Shown: in pieces, positions 9,103-16,853 of the stretch
Layout: each line of letters begins with the position of its first letter
Position numbering within the stretch: position 1 is the first letter of the stretch
Assembly: GCF_000442275.2 (NCBI RefSeq)
Contig: NZ_KE557306.1
Location: 1,088,959 to 1,152,958, forward strand
DNA length: 64,000 nucleotides
Direction: 5' to 3'
Source of the DNA: Litoreibacter arenae DSM 19593
GTDB lineage: Bacteria > Pseudomonadota > Alphaproteobacteria > Rhodobacterales > Rhodobacteraceae
Translations under genes and position numbers: made by a program
Notes under the pieces: model-generated
What the model saw: the letters and a program-made list of their open reading frames with translations, nothing else
What the model was told of the DNA's origin: nothing
Database searches by the model: none

Positions 9103-9978
9103 ATGACCCTGCCCTTCGACGGTGCCATTTCCAAATTCTACAAGGAAGAAATTCCCGACGGCGTTCGGGAGGCGATCCGCAACGCGGGCAAGAACGACAT
9201 TCTGGCGCAAAGCTATCCGTATGACACCCGCATGGATAAGGACGACTACAACGACACCATGAAGCGCTTGCAGGTCGAGCTGATGAAGTTGCAGGCATGG
9301 GTCAAGAACGAGGGCAAGCGCGTCGCCATCGTGTTCGAAGGGCGCGACGCCTCGGGCAAAGGCGGCACCATCAAGCGGTTCCGCGAGAACATGAACCCGC
9401 GAAACTGCAAAATCGTGGCGCTGTCCAAGCCCACCGAGGAAGAGCGCGGCCAGTGGTATTTCCAGCGCTACGTCAAACACATGCCGACCGCAGGGCAGAT
9501 CACGCTGTTCGACCGCAGTTGGTACAATCGCGGTGTGGTTGAGGACGTGTTCGGCTTCTGCTCCATCGGGGAGCGGCAACATTTCTTCACCCAAGTGCCT
9601 GAGTTCGAGAAGATGCTGGTGGATGACGGGATCATCCTCATCAAGCTATGGCTCAATGTCGGGCGGGCCGAACAGTTGCGCCGGATGTTGGCGCGCGAGA
9701 AGGACAAGCTGAAGCAGTGGAAACTTTCCTCGATCGACGTTGAAGGCCTGCACAAATGGGACGCCTATTCCCGCGCGATTTCCGAGACCTTCGAGGCATC
9801 TGACACCGCCCATGCCCGTTGGACGGTGATCCGCTCCGACGACAAGCGACGGGCGCGGATTGCGGCGCTGCGCAAGGTGCTGAACACCATCCACTACGCC
9901 AACAAGGATGACAGCATCGCCATCCGTCCGGACGCCAAAATTTGCGGCGGCGTGGAAATCTGGAATCCCAATGGCTAA
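9103..9978 (+). CDS. ppk2: polyphosphate kinase 2 (PPK2 family)
   Basis: Transfers phosphate between polyphosphate and nucleotides (ADP/GDP to ATP/GTP, or the reverse). The 291-residue protein is a single-domain PPK2. It has Walker A FEGRDASGKGGT near residue 75, Walker B LFDRSWYNR near residue 135, and the lid segment REKDKLKQWKLS near residue 200. It carries a short N-terminal extension relative to the kinase core. ATG 9103 is preferred because GTGAGG precedes it at suitable distance; ATG 9088 adds five residues. The TetR gene start overlaps its stop (ATGGCTAA), so the regulator is translated with it. Whether it makes GTP, ATP or polyphosphate cannot be told from sequence. Confidence 0.9.
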   Translation: MTLPFDGAISKFYKEEIPDGVREAIRNAGKNDILAQSYPYDTRMDKDDYNDTMKRLQVELMKLQAWVKNEGKRVAIVFEGRDASGKGGTIKRFRENMNPRNCKIVALSKPTEEERGQWYFQRYVKHMPTAGQITLFDRSWYNRGVVEDVFGFCSIGERQHFFTQVPEFEKMLVDDGIILIKLWLNVGRAEQLRRMLAREKDKLKQWKLSSIDVEGLHKWDAYSRAISETFEASDTAHARWTVIRSDDKRRARIAALRKVLNTIHYANKDDSIAIRPDAKICGGVEIWNPNG

Positions 9979-10588
9979 ACGCGGATATCACCACGGCAAT
10001 CTCAAGCAGGCCTTGGTGGAGGCCACGCTGCGGCTGATCGAGGAAAAGGGACCGACCGGTTTTACAGTCGCGGAGGCCGCCAAGCTGGCCGGCGTGACAC
10101 CTGCCGCCGTCTATCGCCACTTCGAGGGACGCGAGGCGTTGATCGCGGAATGTGCGCTGCAAGGCCACCGCATCTTCGGCGACCTGATGGAACATGCCTA
10201 TGCCGGCGGGCATCCCACGGCGCTCAAGGCGTTTGAGGCGACGGGCCGGGCCTACCTTGCTTTCGCGCGCAAGTTCCCCGGCCACTACATGGCGATGTTT
10301 GAAAGCGGCGTGAACCTGCAAGCCAACCCTGCGCTGGCCACCGCCGCCGACCGCTCCCGCGGCGTGTTGGAGCAGGCGGCTCAGAAGCTGTCGGAGCATA
10401 TCCCCGCAGACAAGCGCCCGCCCGCTACAATGTTTTCCAGCCATATCTGGGCGATGTCGCACGGCGTCGTGGAGTTGTTCGCCCGCGGTGCTCCGGGTGC
10501 CAAAGCGCCCTATCCGCCCGAGGACTTGCTGGAAGCCGGTATAGGGATTTACCTGCGCGGACTGGGGCTGATCGAGCCGGACAGGTAG
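9971..10588 (+). CDS. TetR/AcrR-family transcriptional regulator
   Basis: A 205-residue repressor-type protein. The N-terminal helix-turn-helix covers about residues 8-55, with the signature TVAEAAKLAGVTPAAVYRHF. The C-terminal ligand domain includes a segment resembling the WHG domain (IWAMSHGVVELFARG). Basic residues open the protein (MAKRGYHHGNLKQAL). The ATG lies inside the last codons of ppk2 with an 8-base overlap, so it is expressed with that gene. Its operator and inducer are unknown; autoregulation of the ppk2 transcript is possible but no palindrome was identified. Confidence 0.87.
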   Translation: MAKRGYHHGNLKQALVEATLRLIEEKGPTGFTVAEAAKLAGVTPAAVYRHFEGREALIAECALQGHRIFGDLMEHAYAGGHPTALKAFEATGRAYLAFARKFPGHYMAMFESGVNLQANPALATAADRSRGVLEQAAQKLSEHIPADKRPPATMFSSHIWAMSHGVVELFARGAPGAKAPYPPEDLLEAGIGIYLRGLGLIEPDR

Positions 10589-10599
10589 AGGTTATCCGA

Positions 10600-11058
10600 T
10601 CACTTAATTACGTGACGTCGAACCCGACCAGTCCCAAAGCAATTGTCGCAATAGGTGTCACCATGGACACCCATATATCGGCCACGCCCGTTACATGCAC
10701 CGCATTCCCGCGTGCGCTCATCGCTCTTGCCGGACGGACCATCGTCAAAATACCCCATCCGCATTTTCGCAAGTTTGGTTTTCCACGCCTGCTCCTCCTC
10801 GCGAATGCGCCGTTGTCCTTCAAGATGGTGACTTAAAACCTTATTCTTGCGCAGGACGAAGTCCACCTTAGATTCGCCCGGTATTCGCTCCATATCGTCG
10901 ATGGGATTTCTGGGAACAGCACTTTGGCGAGGTGCCGGTTCCTGCTTGGACTGCGCTGCAGCCCGTTCTTCTTCGATTTGCTTTTGCTTGGCGTTGATAT
11001 AGCCGCGAGCAGCGGCTTTCAACAATTCCGCCCATAATGGGGACTTGGCAGCTGCCAT
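10600..11058 (-). CDS. hypothetical protein with DnaJ-like C4 zinc ribbon
   Basis: A 152-residue soluble protein I do not recognise. The N-terminal half is a charged helix (about residues 8-45) followed by a Pro/Ser linker. A conserved-looking block at 53-100 (DDMERIPGESKVDFVLRKNK) is again helical. The C-terminus holds two CxxCxGxG-type repeats, C119/C122 and C137/C140, spaced like one of the two zinc sites of DnaJ; no J domain or HPD motif is present. The gene is visibly more AT-rich than its neighbours, which hints at acquisition or relaxed selection. It lies downstream of rpsI on the same strand but past a strong terminator, so it probably has its own promoter. Confidence 0.65.
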   Translation of the reverse strand: MAAAKSPLWAELLKAAARGYINAKQKQIEEERAAAQSKQEPAPRQSAVPRNPIDDMERIPGESKVDFVLRKNKVLSHHLEGQRRIREEEQAWKTKLAKMRMGYFDDGPSGKSDERTRECGACNGRGRYMGVHGDTYCDNCFGTGRVRRHVIK

Positions 11059-11120
11059 TGGTACTCTCCAAAATTAATACTCATAATTTTGGGATCATAG
11101 CACATTTTCGCCAAAAAACG

Positions 11121-11145
11121 AAAAAGGCCGCCCCGAAGGGCGGCC
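11121..11145 (-). terminator. Rho-independent terminator of rplM-rpsI
   Basis: A perfect 8-bp stem, GGCCGCCC/GGGCGGCC, with a CGAA tetraloop, followed on the minus strand by five T. It lies 21 bases past the rpsI stop. Confidence 0.85.
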
Positions 11146-11166
11146 TATCGCAGCAATTTCTCAAGC

Positions 11167-11661
11167 TTAACGCTTGGAGAACTGGAAGCTCTTACGGGCT
11201 TTCGCCTTACCGTATTTCTTACGTTCCACAACGCGGCTGTCGCGGGTCAGGAAGCCTGCCGCTTTCAGCGCGCCACGCAAGGACGGATCGTAGAGTTGCA
11301 GCGCCTTGGAGATGCCGTGCTTGACCGCACCAGCCTGACCGGACAAGCCGCCGCCTTTGACCGTTGCGACAACGTCGAACTGGTCTTCGGTGCCGGACAC
11401 GGTGAAAGGCTGGCGCAGGATCATTTGCAGAACGGGGCGTGCAAAATATGTGTTTTGCTCTTTGCCGTTCACGGTGACCTTGCCGGAGCCAGGCTTGATC
11501 CAGACGCGGGCGACCGCATCTTTACGTTTGCCGGTGGCATAGGAGCGGCCCAGATCGTCACGGACAGGCTCGCGGGAAATGGCTTCTGCTACGGCTTCGG
11601 CCGGCGCGACGCCTTCGGCGACGGTGTTCAACTCGTCGAGGGATTTGATTTCGTCAGCCAT
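11167..11661 (-). CDS. rpsI: 30S ribosomal protein S9
   Basis: A small-subunit ribosomal protein whose C-terminal tail reaches the decoding P-site. It has 164 residues, about 35 more than E. coli S9; the extra residues are an acidic/Ala-rich N-terminal extension (residues 1-38) of the kind common in Alphaproteobacteria. The S9 core begins at [15 protein letters not shown], and the conserved basic end [14 protein letters not shown]-type tail is present. It starts 2 bases after rplM, the universal L13-S9 operon, and ends at a clear terminator. Confidence 0.97.
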   Translation of the reverse strand: MADEIKSLDELNTVAEGVAPAEAVAEAISREPVRDDLGRSYATGKRKDAVARVWIKPGSGKVTVNGKEQNTYFARPVLQMILRQPFTVSGTEDQFDVVATVKGGGLSGQAGAVKHGISKALQLYDPSLRGALKAAGFLTRDSRVVERKKYGKAKARKSFQFSKR

Positions 11662-11663
11662 TG

Positions 11664-12125
11664 TTATGCGCTCCGGGTGTTTTTCTTGTTCATGGCTTTG
11701 ACGTCCAGAACTTCGGGGGATTGAGCTTCATGCGGATGATCAGCCGACGCGTAGACACGCAGGTTGGTCATTTGCTGACGCGACAGAACGCCACCGGGAA
11801 GCATACGCTTCACAGCTTGGATCACAACGCGCTCGGGGTGCTTGCCCTCAAGAATCTCGGCGTTCGTGCGGGACTTGATGCCGCCCGGGTGGCCAGTGTG
11901 CCAGTAGTTCGGCTTCTCGCGTTTGTTGCCGGTCAGCTGGATTTTGTCAGCGTTGATGATGATTACGTTGTCGCCCATGTCCATGTGTGGAGTGAAGGAC
12001 GGCTTGTGTTTGCCACGCAGGCGCATGGCGACGATAGACGCAAGACGGCCCAGAACAACGCCTTCGGCGTCGATCAGGATCCATTTCTTGTCGATATCGC
12101 TAGGAGTAGCGGTAAAGGTTTTCAT
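11664..12125 (-). CDS. rplM: 50S ribosomal protein L13
   Basis: A primary assembly protein of the large ribosomal subunit. The 153-residue sequence has the normal length and motifs: [16 protein letters not shown] near the N-terminus, [18 protein letters not shown] in the middle and a [18 protein letters not shown] end. It is the first gene of the L13-S9 operon. An AGGAA-type RBS precedes the ATG, and a candidate promoter lies 55-80 bases upstream. A GGGGC/GCCCC hairpin near 12152-12166 lies in the leader and might be a target for autogenous control, which is known for L13 operons in other bacteria; that is inference. Confidence 0.97.
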   Translation of the reverse strand: MKTFTATPSDIDKKWILIDAEGVVLGRLASIVAMRLRGKHKPSFTPHMDMGDNVIIINADKIQLTGNKREKPNYWHTGHPGGIKSRTNAEILEGKHPERVVIQAVKRMLPGGVLSRQQMTNLRVYASADHPHEAQSPEVLDVKAMNKKNTRSA

Positions 12126-12179
12126 GGGTGTTCCTCAAGAATTGCGGCCACGGGGCTGATGGCCCCTTGGGATGGAGGG

Positions 12180-12207
12180 GTTCTAACGGTTCTGGCAGCG
12201 CAGTCAA
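12180..12207 (-). promoter_or_regulatory. candidate promoter of rplM-rpsI
   Basis: On the minus strand TTGACT (12207-12202) and TAGAAC (12185-12180) are separated by 16 bases and lie about 55 bases upstream of the rplM ATG. An AT-rich stretch lies upstream of the -35 (12210-12270), as often seen at ribosomal-protein promoters. Confidence 0.45.
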
Positions 12208-12274
12208 CGGCAGAATAGATGATTTATCTGCGTAAATTCAATACGTTAAAAATACGGTATTAAAGTACCCCAAT

Positions 12275-12700
12275 TTATTTTGCAGTTGGCGGGATCGAAT
12301 ACGTCAGCGCGGCGCGGGCGACGGGTTTGTCCGGCGCTGCCTCGGAATAGAGCCGCCCCTCGGTGACGGCCAGCGCGCGGCCCAACTTAAGCAATTCCAT
12401 TCGGCAGATAAGCCGCCCCGGCGCCGGTTTGCGCATGAAGTCGATGGAGCAATTGGTGGTAACCGCCAAGGCGACGGGCCCCAACACAGACAGGATGCAG
12501 AAATAGGCACAGACATCGGCCAGCGCGAACATGGCGGGGCCGGACACCGTGCCGCCGGGCCGCAGGTGCTTGTCAGAGGCTGCCAAGGCCATGGTTACGA
12601 ATGGCGGAGCGATCTCGACAAACTCGAAATCGTCAGCCACCTGCATGAAGTCCCGTTGCAGGAAGGCCTCCAACGCGGCCTTATCCATCTTCACTTCCAT
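12275..12700 (-). CDS. PaaI-type hotdog-fold thioesterase
   Basis: A 141-residue protein of the hotdog thioesterase superfamily, probably hydrolysing a CoA thioester. The family signature HLRPGGTVSGPAMFALADVCAYF is visible near residues 44-66, followed by strands TTNCSIDFMRKPAPGRLIC and ALAVTEGRLYSE. These are the expected central helix and beta sheet of PaaI/DUF4442 proteins. The start at 12700 has a GGGGGA site upstream; an internal ATG at 12688 is also possible. It is divergent from the ECHDC3-like gene across about 70 bases, and both are CoA-linked proteins, so a shared regulatory region is plausible. The acyl substrate is unknown. Confidence 0.8.
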   Translation of the reverse strand: MEVKMDKAALEAFLQRDFMQVADDFEFVEIAPPFVTMALAASDKHLRPGGTVSGPAMFALADVCAYFCILSVLGPVALAVTTNCSIDFMRKPAPGRLICRMELLKLGRALAVTEGRLYSEAAPDKPVARAALTYSIPPTAK

Positions 12701-12768
12701 GCTTTCCCCCTGCCCCTCTTCGTCCTAGGCTTGCGGGTACCGGACCAGATCAGAAAGGGAATGACAAG

Positions 12769-13554
12769 ATGGACGACGCGTTAGTTTTGCGCAATGACGA
12801 CGGAGCGGTCGCGCGGCTTACACTGAACAACCCGGCCAAGCTGAACGCCCTGTCCGACGCGATGCTGGCGGCGCTGCACAGCGCGCTGGATGAAGTGGCA
12901 GGCGATCCAAACATTCGCGTGGTTATTCTGGATGGTGCTGGCAAGGTCTTCTGCGCAGGTCATGATCTGAAGGAAATGCAAGCGGCACGGAACGGTAAGG
13001 ATGGCGGGCGCGCCGCTTGGCTTCATCTGTTCGAGCGCTGTTCGGCTGTCATGGCCCGCATTCAAAGCCTGCCGCAACCCGTCATTGCCCAGGCCCACGG
13101 CATAGCGACGGCAGCCGGGTGCCAATTGGTTGCGACCTGCGATCTGGCCGTTGCGGCGGAGGGGACCAAGTTCGGGGTGAACGGGGTGAATATCGGGCTG
13201 TTCTGCTCGACGCCGATGGTGGCACTCAGCCGCAACATACACCGCAAGCAGGCCTTCGAGATGCTGACCACGGGCGAGTTCATCGACGCCTATCGTGCGC
13301 GGGAATTGGGGCTGGTCAACCGCGTGGCGAAAAGCGATCTGGCGGCGGAAACGCTGGAGTTTGCACACACCATCGCCGCAAAACTGGGTTCAGCGGTGCG
13401 CATCGGCAAGCAGGCGTTCTACGAGCAAGCACAGATGCCAGTTGCGGAGGCTTATGCCTATACCGGCGAGGTGATGGCCGTGAATATGGCGCTTGAAGAC
13501 ACCGATGAAGGCATCACCGCGTTTCTGGAAAAGCGCAAACCAAGCTGGGGCTAG
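12769..13554 (+). CDS. crotonase-family protein, ECHDC3-like
   Basis: A 261-residue enoyl-CoA hydratase/isomerase superfamily member. The closest pattern I recognise is the ECHDC3 subgroup, from the segments AAGCQLVATCDLAVA, GVNIGLFCSTPMVAL and ITAFLEKRKPSWG. The CoA-binding fold is intact, with CAGHDLKEM and GIATAAGC forming the oxyanion hole. However, both glutamates that catalyse hydration in classical crotonase are absent: the residue in GCQL is Gln, and the position before VNIG is Gly. Classical hydratase activity is therefore unlikely; the true reaction is unknown. It is convergent with the DUF3179 gene, and the two stop codons share the four bases CTAG. Confidence 0.85.
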   Translation: MDDALVLRNDDGAVARLTLNNPAKLNALSDAMLAALHSALDEVAGDPNIRVVILDGAGKVFCAGHDLKEMQAARNGKDGGRAAWLHLFERCSAVMARIQSLPQPVIAQAHGIATAAGCQLVATCDLAVAAEGTKFGVNGVNIGLFCSTPMVALSRNIHRKQAFEMLTTGEFIDAYRARELGLVNRVAKSDLAAETLEFAHTIAAKLGSAVRIGKQAFYEQAQMPVAEAYAYTGEVMAVNMALEDTDEGITAFLEKRKPSWG

Positions 13555-14510
13555 TGCCAACGTCCATTCGGGTAGAACGCATGAAACGCAAAGGCGAACA
13601 TCACGTCATGCACGATGTCGCGCCCCTGCCCGTCGCGCACCCGAACGCTGCCGACGCTGCGTCCGTCATTGATGGTGCGACTATCCAGTGCCGAGGCTTG
13701 CTCGCCCTGCCATGACAACTCTACCCCGTGTTCGCGGATCATCTTTTCGCGGCGCAATCGCTCCATCGGCCATGCACGATTACCGACGCGGATCACACGG
13801 GCCATGGGGTCTATACCGTTTGGCGGCAAGGCGCCGTCATAGAGGAACGGCCGCGTAGAGCTGTCATAGTTCACGTAAGGGTTCGCGCCGTAGTTGAAGT
13901 TCCGGCGCGGCGCGTTCAGGACCAGACCGTCGGGATTTCGCGCCTTGAAGGCCGCCCAGCTTTCCATCCAACTGGGGATCTGTTTGAGCTTGCGCCCAGC
14001 CAAATCGCCGACGATCGCCTCCCCCACCGCCTGCTGCCACCAGCTTTCCGTTTGGCGGTCATACATGACCATGTCGGAGTTGCGCAGATTGCCGGAGACG
14101 CCGAAACTCAGAGTGCGCCCGGCGACGCGGCGATCGAAGGTGACGCCGGAATTGCACAACGGGCAAAATGTAACGGCGACGGGAATGCCGCCGATGACGT
14201 CATTCACGATCTCATGGACCATAAAATAGCGGATCGGATAGGCACGCGGCTTCTGGCCGTTGATCTCCACCGTCAGAACCGGCTCGCGGTCGCCTATTCG
14301 GCGCTCGTCGGCAGCTTTCAGGAACGACGGCGAGTCCACTGCAGGAATGCCGTCCTTGCCTGGACCACCGGAGCGGATTTCGGACAGATCAACTGTGGTT
14401 TTCGAAAAGTCGGTATCCGGCCAGCCTTGCGTGAGCCGCGCAGTTTGTGCTGACGCACCACTCGCTAAGGCAACGAACAACGCGGCGAAGATCAAAAAGA
14501 AACGGGCCAT
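13551..14510 (-). CDS. DUF3179 domain-containing exported protein
   Basis: A 319-residue secreted protein with a signal peptide (residues 1-21, ending ASGASA). It is followed by a DUF3179 domain: AYPIRYFMVHEIVNDVIGG, the hallmark VTFCPLCNSG with two Cys, and a FGVSGNLRNSDMVMYDRQTESWW block. The function of the family is not established; the CPLC pair could bind metal or be redox active. The ATG at 14510 is used because it opens the signal peptide; the upstream ATG at 14525 adds five polar residues. Its stop overlaps that of the convergent crotonase gene. It lies downstream of two cyclophilin genes on the same strand, after a gap of about 75 bases. Confidence 0.85.
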   Translation of the reverse strand: MARFFLIFAALFVALASGASAQTARLTQGWPDTDFSKTTVDLSEIRSGGPGKDGIPAVDSPSFLKAADERRIGDREPVLTVEINGQKPRAYPIRYFMVHEIVNDVIGGIPVAVTFCPLCNSGVTFDRRVAGRTLSFGVSGNLRNSDMVMYDRQTESWWQQAVGEAIVGDLAGRKLKQIPSWMESWAAFKARNPDGLVLNAPRRNFNYGANPYVNYDSSTRPFLYDGALPPNGIDPMARVIRVGNRAWPMERLRREKMIREHGVELSWQGEQASALDSRTINDGRSVGSVRVRDGQGRDIVHDVMFAFAFHAFYPNGRWH

Positions 14511-14585
14511 GCTGGCTCCTCCCAAAGCAGCATGGCCCGTTATTCGCGCCTGTCATAGTCCCGCTCACGCGGGGTTGATGGCGCG

Positions 14586-15134
14586 TTAGTCGGTGACGCG
14601 GACGTCTTTCATCACGTCCGGCGCGCCCAACACTGATCCGTTAGGACCGGTGCCGCGCTTGATCTGGTCGACGACATCCATACCGGAAGTGACATTGCCC
14701 ACAACCGTATATTGCCCGTTCAGGAACGAGCCTTCGTCGAACATGATGAAAAACTGGCTATTGGCCGAGTTCGGGTTCTGGCTGCGGGCCATGCCGACTA
14801 CGCCGCGGTTGAAGTTGATCTTCGAGAACTCCGCCGGAATATCCGGGCGGCTGGAGCCACCACGCCCTGCGCCACTGGTGTCGCCACCGGCCTTGCCGAA
14901 TTCCACATCGCCGGTTTGCGCCATGAAGCCGTCGATGACGCGGTGAAATACCACGCCGTCATATGCGCCCTCCGACGCCAGTGCCGTAATCTGCTCAACA
15001 TGCTTGGGTGCCACATCTTCGAGCAGGTCGATCACCACGGTGCCATTGGCCTCGCCCTCAATGTCAATCTCCAGTCCCGTCGCAAGCGCGGGGCTTGCCA
15101 ACAGACAGGCAACAATCGCTAAGGATTTATTCAC
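14586..15134 (-). CDS. cyclophilin-type peptidyl-prolyl isomerase, exported
   Basis: Catalyses cis-trans isomerisation of Xaa-Pro bonds, here probably in the periplasm. The 182-residue product starts at GTG and has a signal peptide (VNKSLAIVACLLASPALA). It then has a single cyclophilin domain with VVFHRVIDGFMAQTGD, the active-site Arg in FHRVI, a NSANSQFFIMF strand and the FLNGQYTVVGNV strand. The start overlaps the stop of the upstream cyclophilin gene (GTGAATAA), an arrangement of translational coupling. The longer ORF from 15203 would run into the upstream gene and lacks a signal sequence at its N-terminus. Confidence 0.88.
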   Translation of the reverse strand: MNKSLAIVACLLASPALATGLEIDIEGEANGTVVIDLLEDVAPKHVEQITALASEGAYDGVVFHRVIDGFMAQTGDVEFGKAGGDTSGAGRGGSSRPDIPAEFSKINFNRGVVGMARSQNPNSANSQFFIMFDEGSFLNGQYTVVGNVTSGMDVVDQIKRGTGPNGSVLGAPDVMKDVRVTD

Positions 15135-15693
15135 CGCCGTCACCCCCGTCAGCGTCGCCGCCTGCGTCGGCAGGCCCGTCCGCCGCGTTCGCGTCGGCGG
15201 CAACCGTGACCGAGATCATGCGGTCCGGGTTCATCGGCGGCTCGCCACGCTGGATCGCATCGACATGTTCCATGCCGGAAATGACGCGACCGTAGACAGT
15301 GTATTGGCCGTTCAGGAAACTGTTGTCGGAGAAATTGATGAAGAACTGGCTGTTGGCCGAGTTCGGGTTTGCCGACCGCGCCGCGCCGATGGTGCCACGG
15401 TCATGGGGCAGCTTGGAAAACTCGGCGGGCAAATCAGGCATGTCGGAGCCGCCGGTGCCCGCCATGCGGATGTTGAAGTCCTTTTCCATGTTGCCGTTGG
15501 CAACGTCGCCGGTCTGCGCCATGAAGCCGTCGATCACCCGGTGAAACGCCACGTTGTTATAAGCCCCCGAGCGGGCCAGTTCTTTCATGCGGGCCGTGTG
15601 CTGAGGGGCCACGTCGGGCAGAAGCTCGATCGTTACGGTGCCGCCGGACAGCTCCATAAGGATGGTGTTTTCGGGATCTTTGATATCGGCCAT
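15127..15693 (-). CDS. cyclophilin-type peptidyl-prolyl isomerase, cytosolic
   Basis: A second PPIase of 188 residues without a signal peptide, hence cytosolic. The cyclophilin core is complete (VAFHRVIDGFMAQTGD, NSANSQFFINFSD, FLNGQYTVYGRVISG). It is followed by an unusual low-complexity acidic Ala/Asp/Gly tail of about 25 residues (ADANAADGPADAGGD and on). The ATG at 15693 has AGGAG 8 bases upstream; the upstream ATG at 15729 does not. It is followed directly by an exported paralogue. The two differ most in the loop after QTGD, so they are an old duplication. Confidence 0.9.
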   Translation of the reverse strand: MADIKDPENTILMELSGGTVTIELLPDVAPQHTARMKELARSGAYNNVAFHRVIDGFMAQTGDVANGNMEKDFNIRMAGTGGSDMPDLPAEFSKLPHDRGTIGAARSANPNSANSQFFINFSDNSFLNGQYTVYGRVISGMEHVDAIQRGEPPMNPDRMISVTVAADANAADGPADAGGDADGGDGGE

Positions 15694-15781
15694 GTAGGGC
15701 GCTCCTGAGCGTGTTGATTTGGGCGCCAAACTAGACCAGTGACAGGTGGTGTAAACCCCTGTCCCGCAAGCGCGCGGCCTT

Positions 15782-16273
15782 CTAGCCCAAGCGATCTATC
15801 AAGGCGGCCTTTACAGATGGCGTGACGAAAGTCGACACATCCCCGCCCAGACGCGCGATCTCTTTGACGAGTTTCGAGGCGATGGCCTGATGCTCCGCCT
15901 CGGCCATGAGAAACACCGTCTCGATACTGTCATCCATCGCCCGGTTCATGCCGACCATCTGGTATTCATACTCGAAATCGGCGACCGCGCGCAGGCCCCT
16001 GATAATGACCGAGGCCCCCACGTCGCGGGCGCAATGGATCAGCAGGTTCTCGAAGGGATGCGCGACGATCTCGCAGCCGGTTTCGCGGCTGATTTTGGCG
16101 CATTCCGCCTCGATCATGTCAGTGCGTTCTTCCAACGTGAACAACGGCCCTTTGTCGCGGTTGATGGCGACGCCAATGACCAGGCGATCCACCAAAGAGC
16201 ACGCGCGACGGATGATATCGGCATGGCCCAGTGTGATCGGGTCGAATGTACCGGGATAGAGTCCAATGCGCAT
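15782..16273 (-). CDS. coaD: phosphopantetheine adenylyltransferase
   Basis: Joins 4'-phosphopantetheine and ATP to dephospho-CoA, the penultimate step of CoA synthesis. It is 163 residues, normal for CoaD. The nucleotidyltransferase signature GTFDPITLGHADII is at residues 8-21 (the TxGH nucleotide motif), followed by VIIRGLRAVADFEYEYQM and the MNRAMDDSIETVFLM segment typical of the family. It lies upstream of the cyclophilin pair on the same strand; the 88-base gap leaves it unclear whether they share a transcript. Confidence 0.96.
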   Translation of the reverse strand: MRIGLYPGTFDPITLGHADIIRRACSLVDRLVIGVAINRDKGPLFTLEERTDMIEAECAKISRETGCEIVAHPFENLLIHCARDVGASVIIRGLRAVADFEYEYQMVGMNRAMDDSIETVFLMAEAEHQAIASKLVKEIARLGGDVSTFVTPSVKAALIDRLG

Positions 16274-16349
16274 GGGGCGGGCTTTCTTTTGTTTGACGCA
16301 GACCTACGCAACAATATTGCGTGCAGGAATGCAAGAAGATAGCCGCGCG

Positions 16350-16784
16350 TCAGTGCCCCATGATCATCCCTTCCAGCGCGTCCTTCTCCATCGCCAACTC
16401 GCTCAAACGGGCCTTCACGACATCGCCCAAGGTAATCAGCCCGATCATTTCGCCGTTCTCGACGACGGGCATGTGGCGGAAGCGGCCTTCGGTCATGGTC
16501 GCAAGAATGTTGTCTGCGCGATCGCTCGACACGCAAGTTACCAGCTTACTGGTCATCATGCTCTCGACCGTCTCCGACAGGCAGACCGACCCGCGCTGGC
16601 CAATTTCGCGCACGATGTCGCGCTCGGACAGAATTCCAAGGGCTGTTTTGTTGTCCGACGATACGACCACAGAGCCGATTTTTCGATCCGACAGTATCTT
16701 GGCGGCATCTGATACCGCGGCACCCGGCGCGATAGTCACGACCCCATCATCCGCTTTCTGCTTCAAAATGTTGCTTACCAGCAT
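16350..16784 (-). CDS. tandem CBS-domain protein
   Basis: A 144-residue stand-alone protein made of two CBS domains (about residues 10-68 and 76-135). These usually bind adenosyl nucleotides and act as an energy or ligand sensor. Repeated features are AAKILSDRKIGSVVV...GILSERDIVR and NILATMTEGRFRHMPVV...GLITLGDVV. No catalytic partner domain is present. The ATG at 16784 is chosen for the AGGAGA site upstream; the longer frame from 16829 lacks one. The partner protein is unknown. Confidence 0.87.
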   Translation of the reverse strand: MLVSNILKQKADDGVVTIAPGAAVSDAAKILSDRKIGSVVVSSDNKTALGILSERDIVREIGQRGSVCLSETVESMMTSKLVTCVSSDRADNILATMTEGRFRHMPVVENGEMIGLITLGDVVKARLSELAMEKDALEGMIMGH

Positions 16785-16853
16785 GCTCGTGTCTCCTGTA
16801 CGCGAAAATAGAGTGATCGATGACTCCACTGTCGTCCCAAGGTCGGGTTTACG

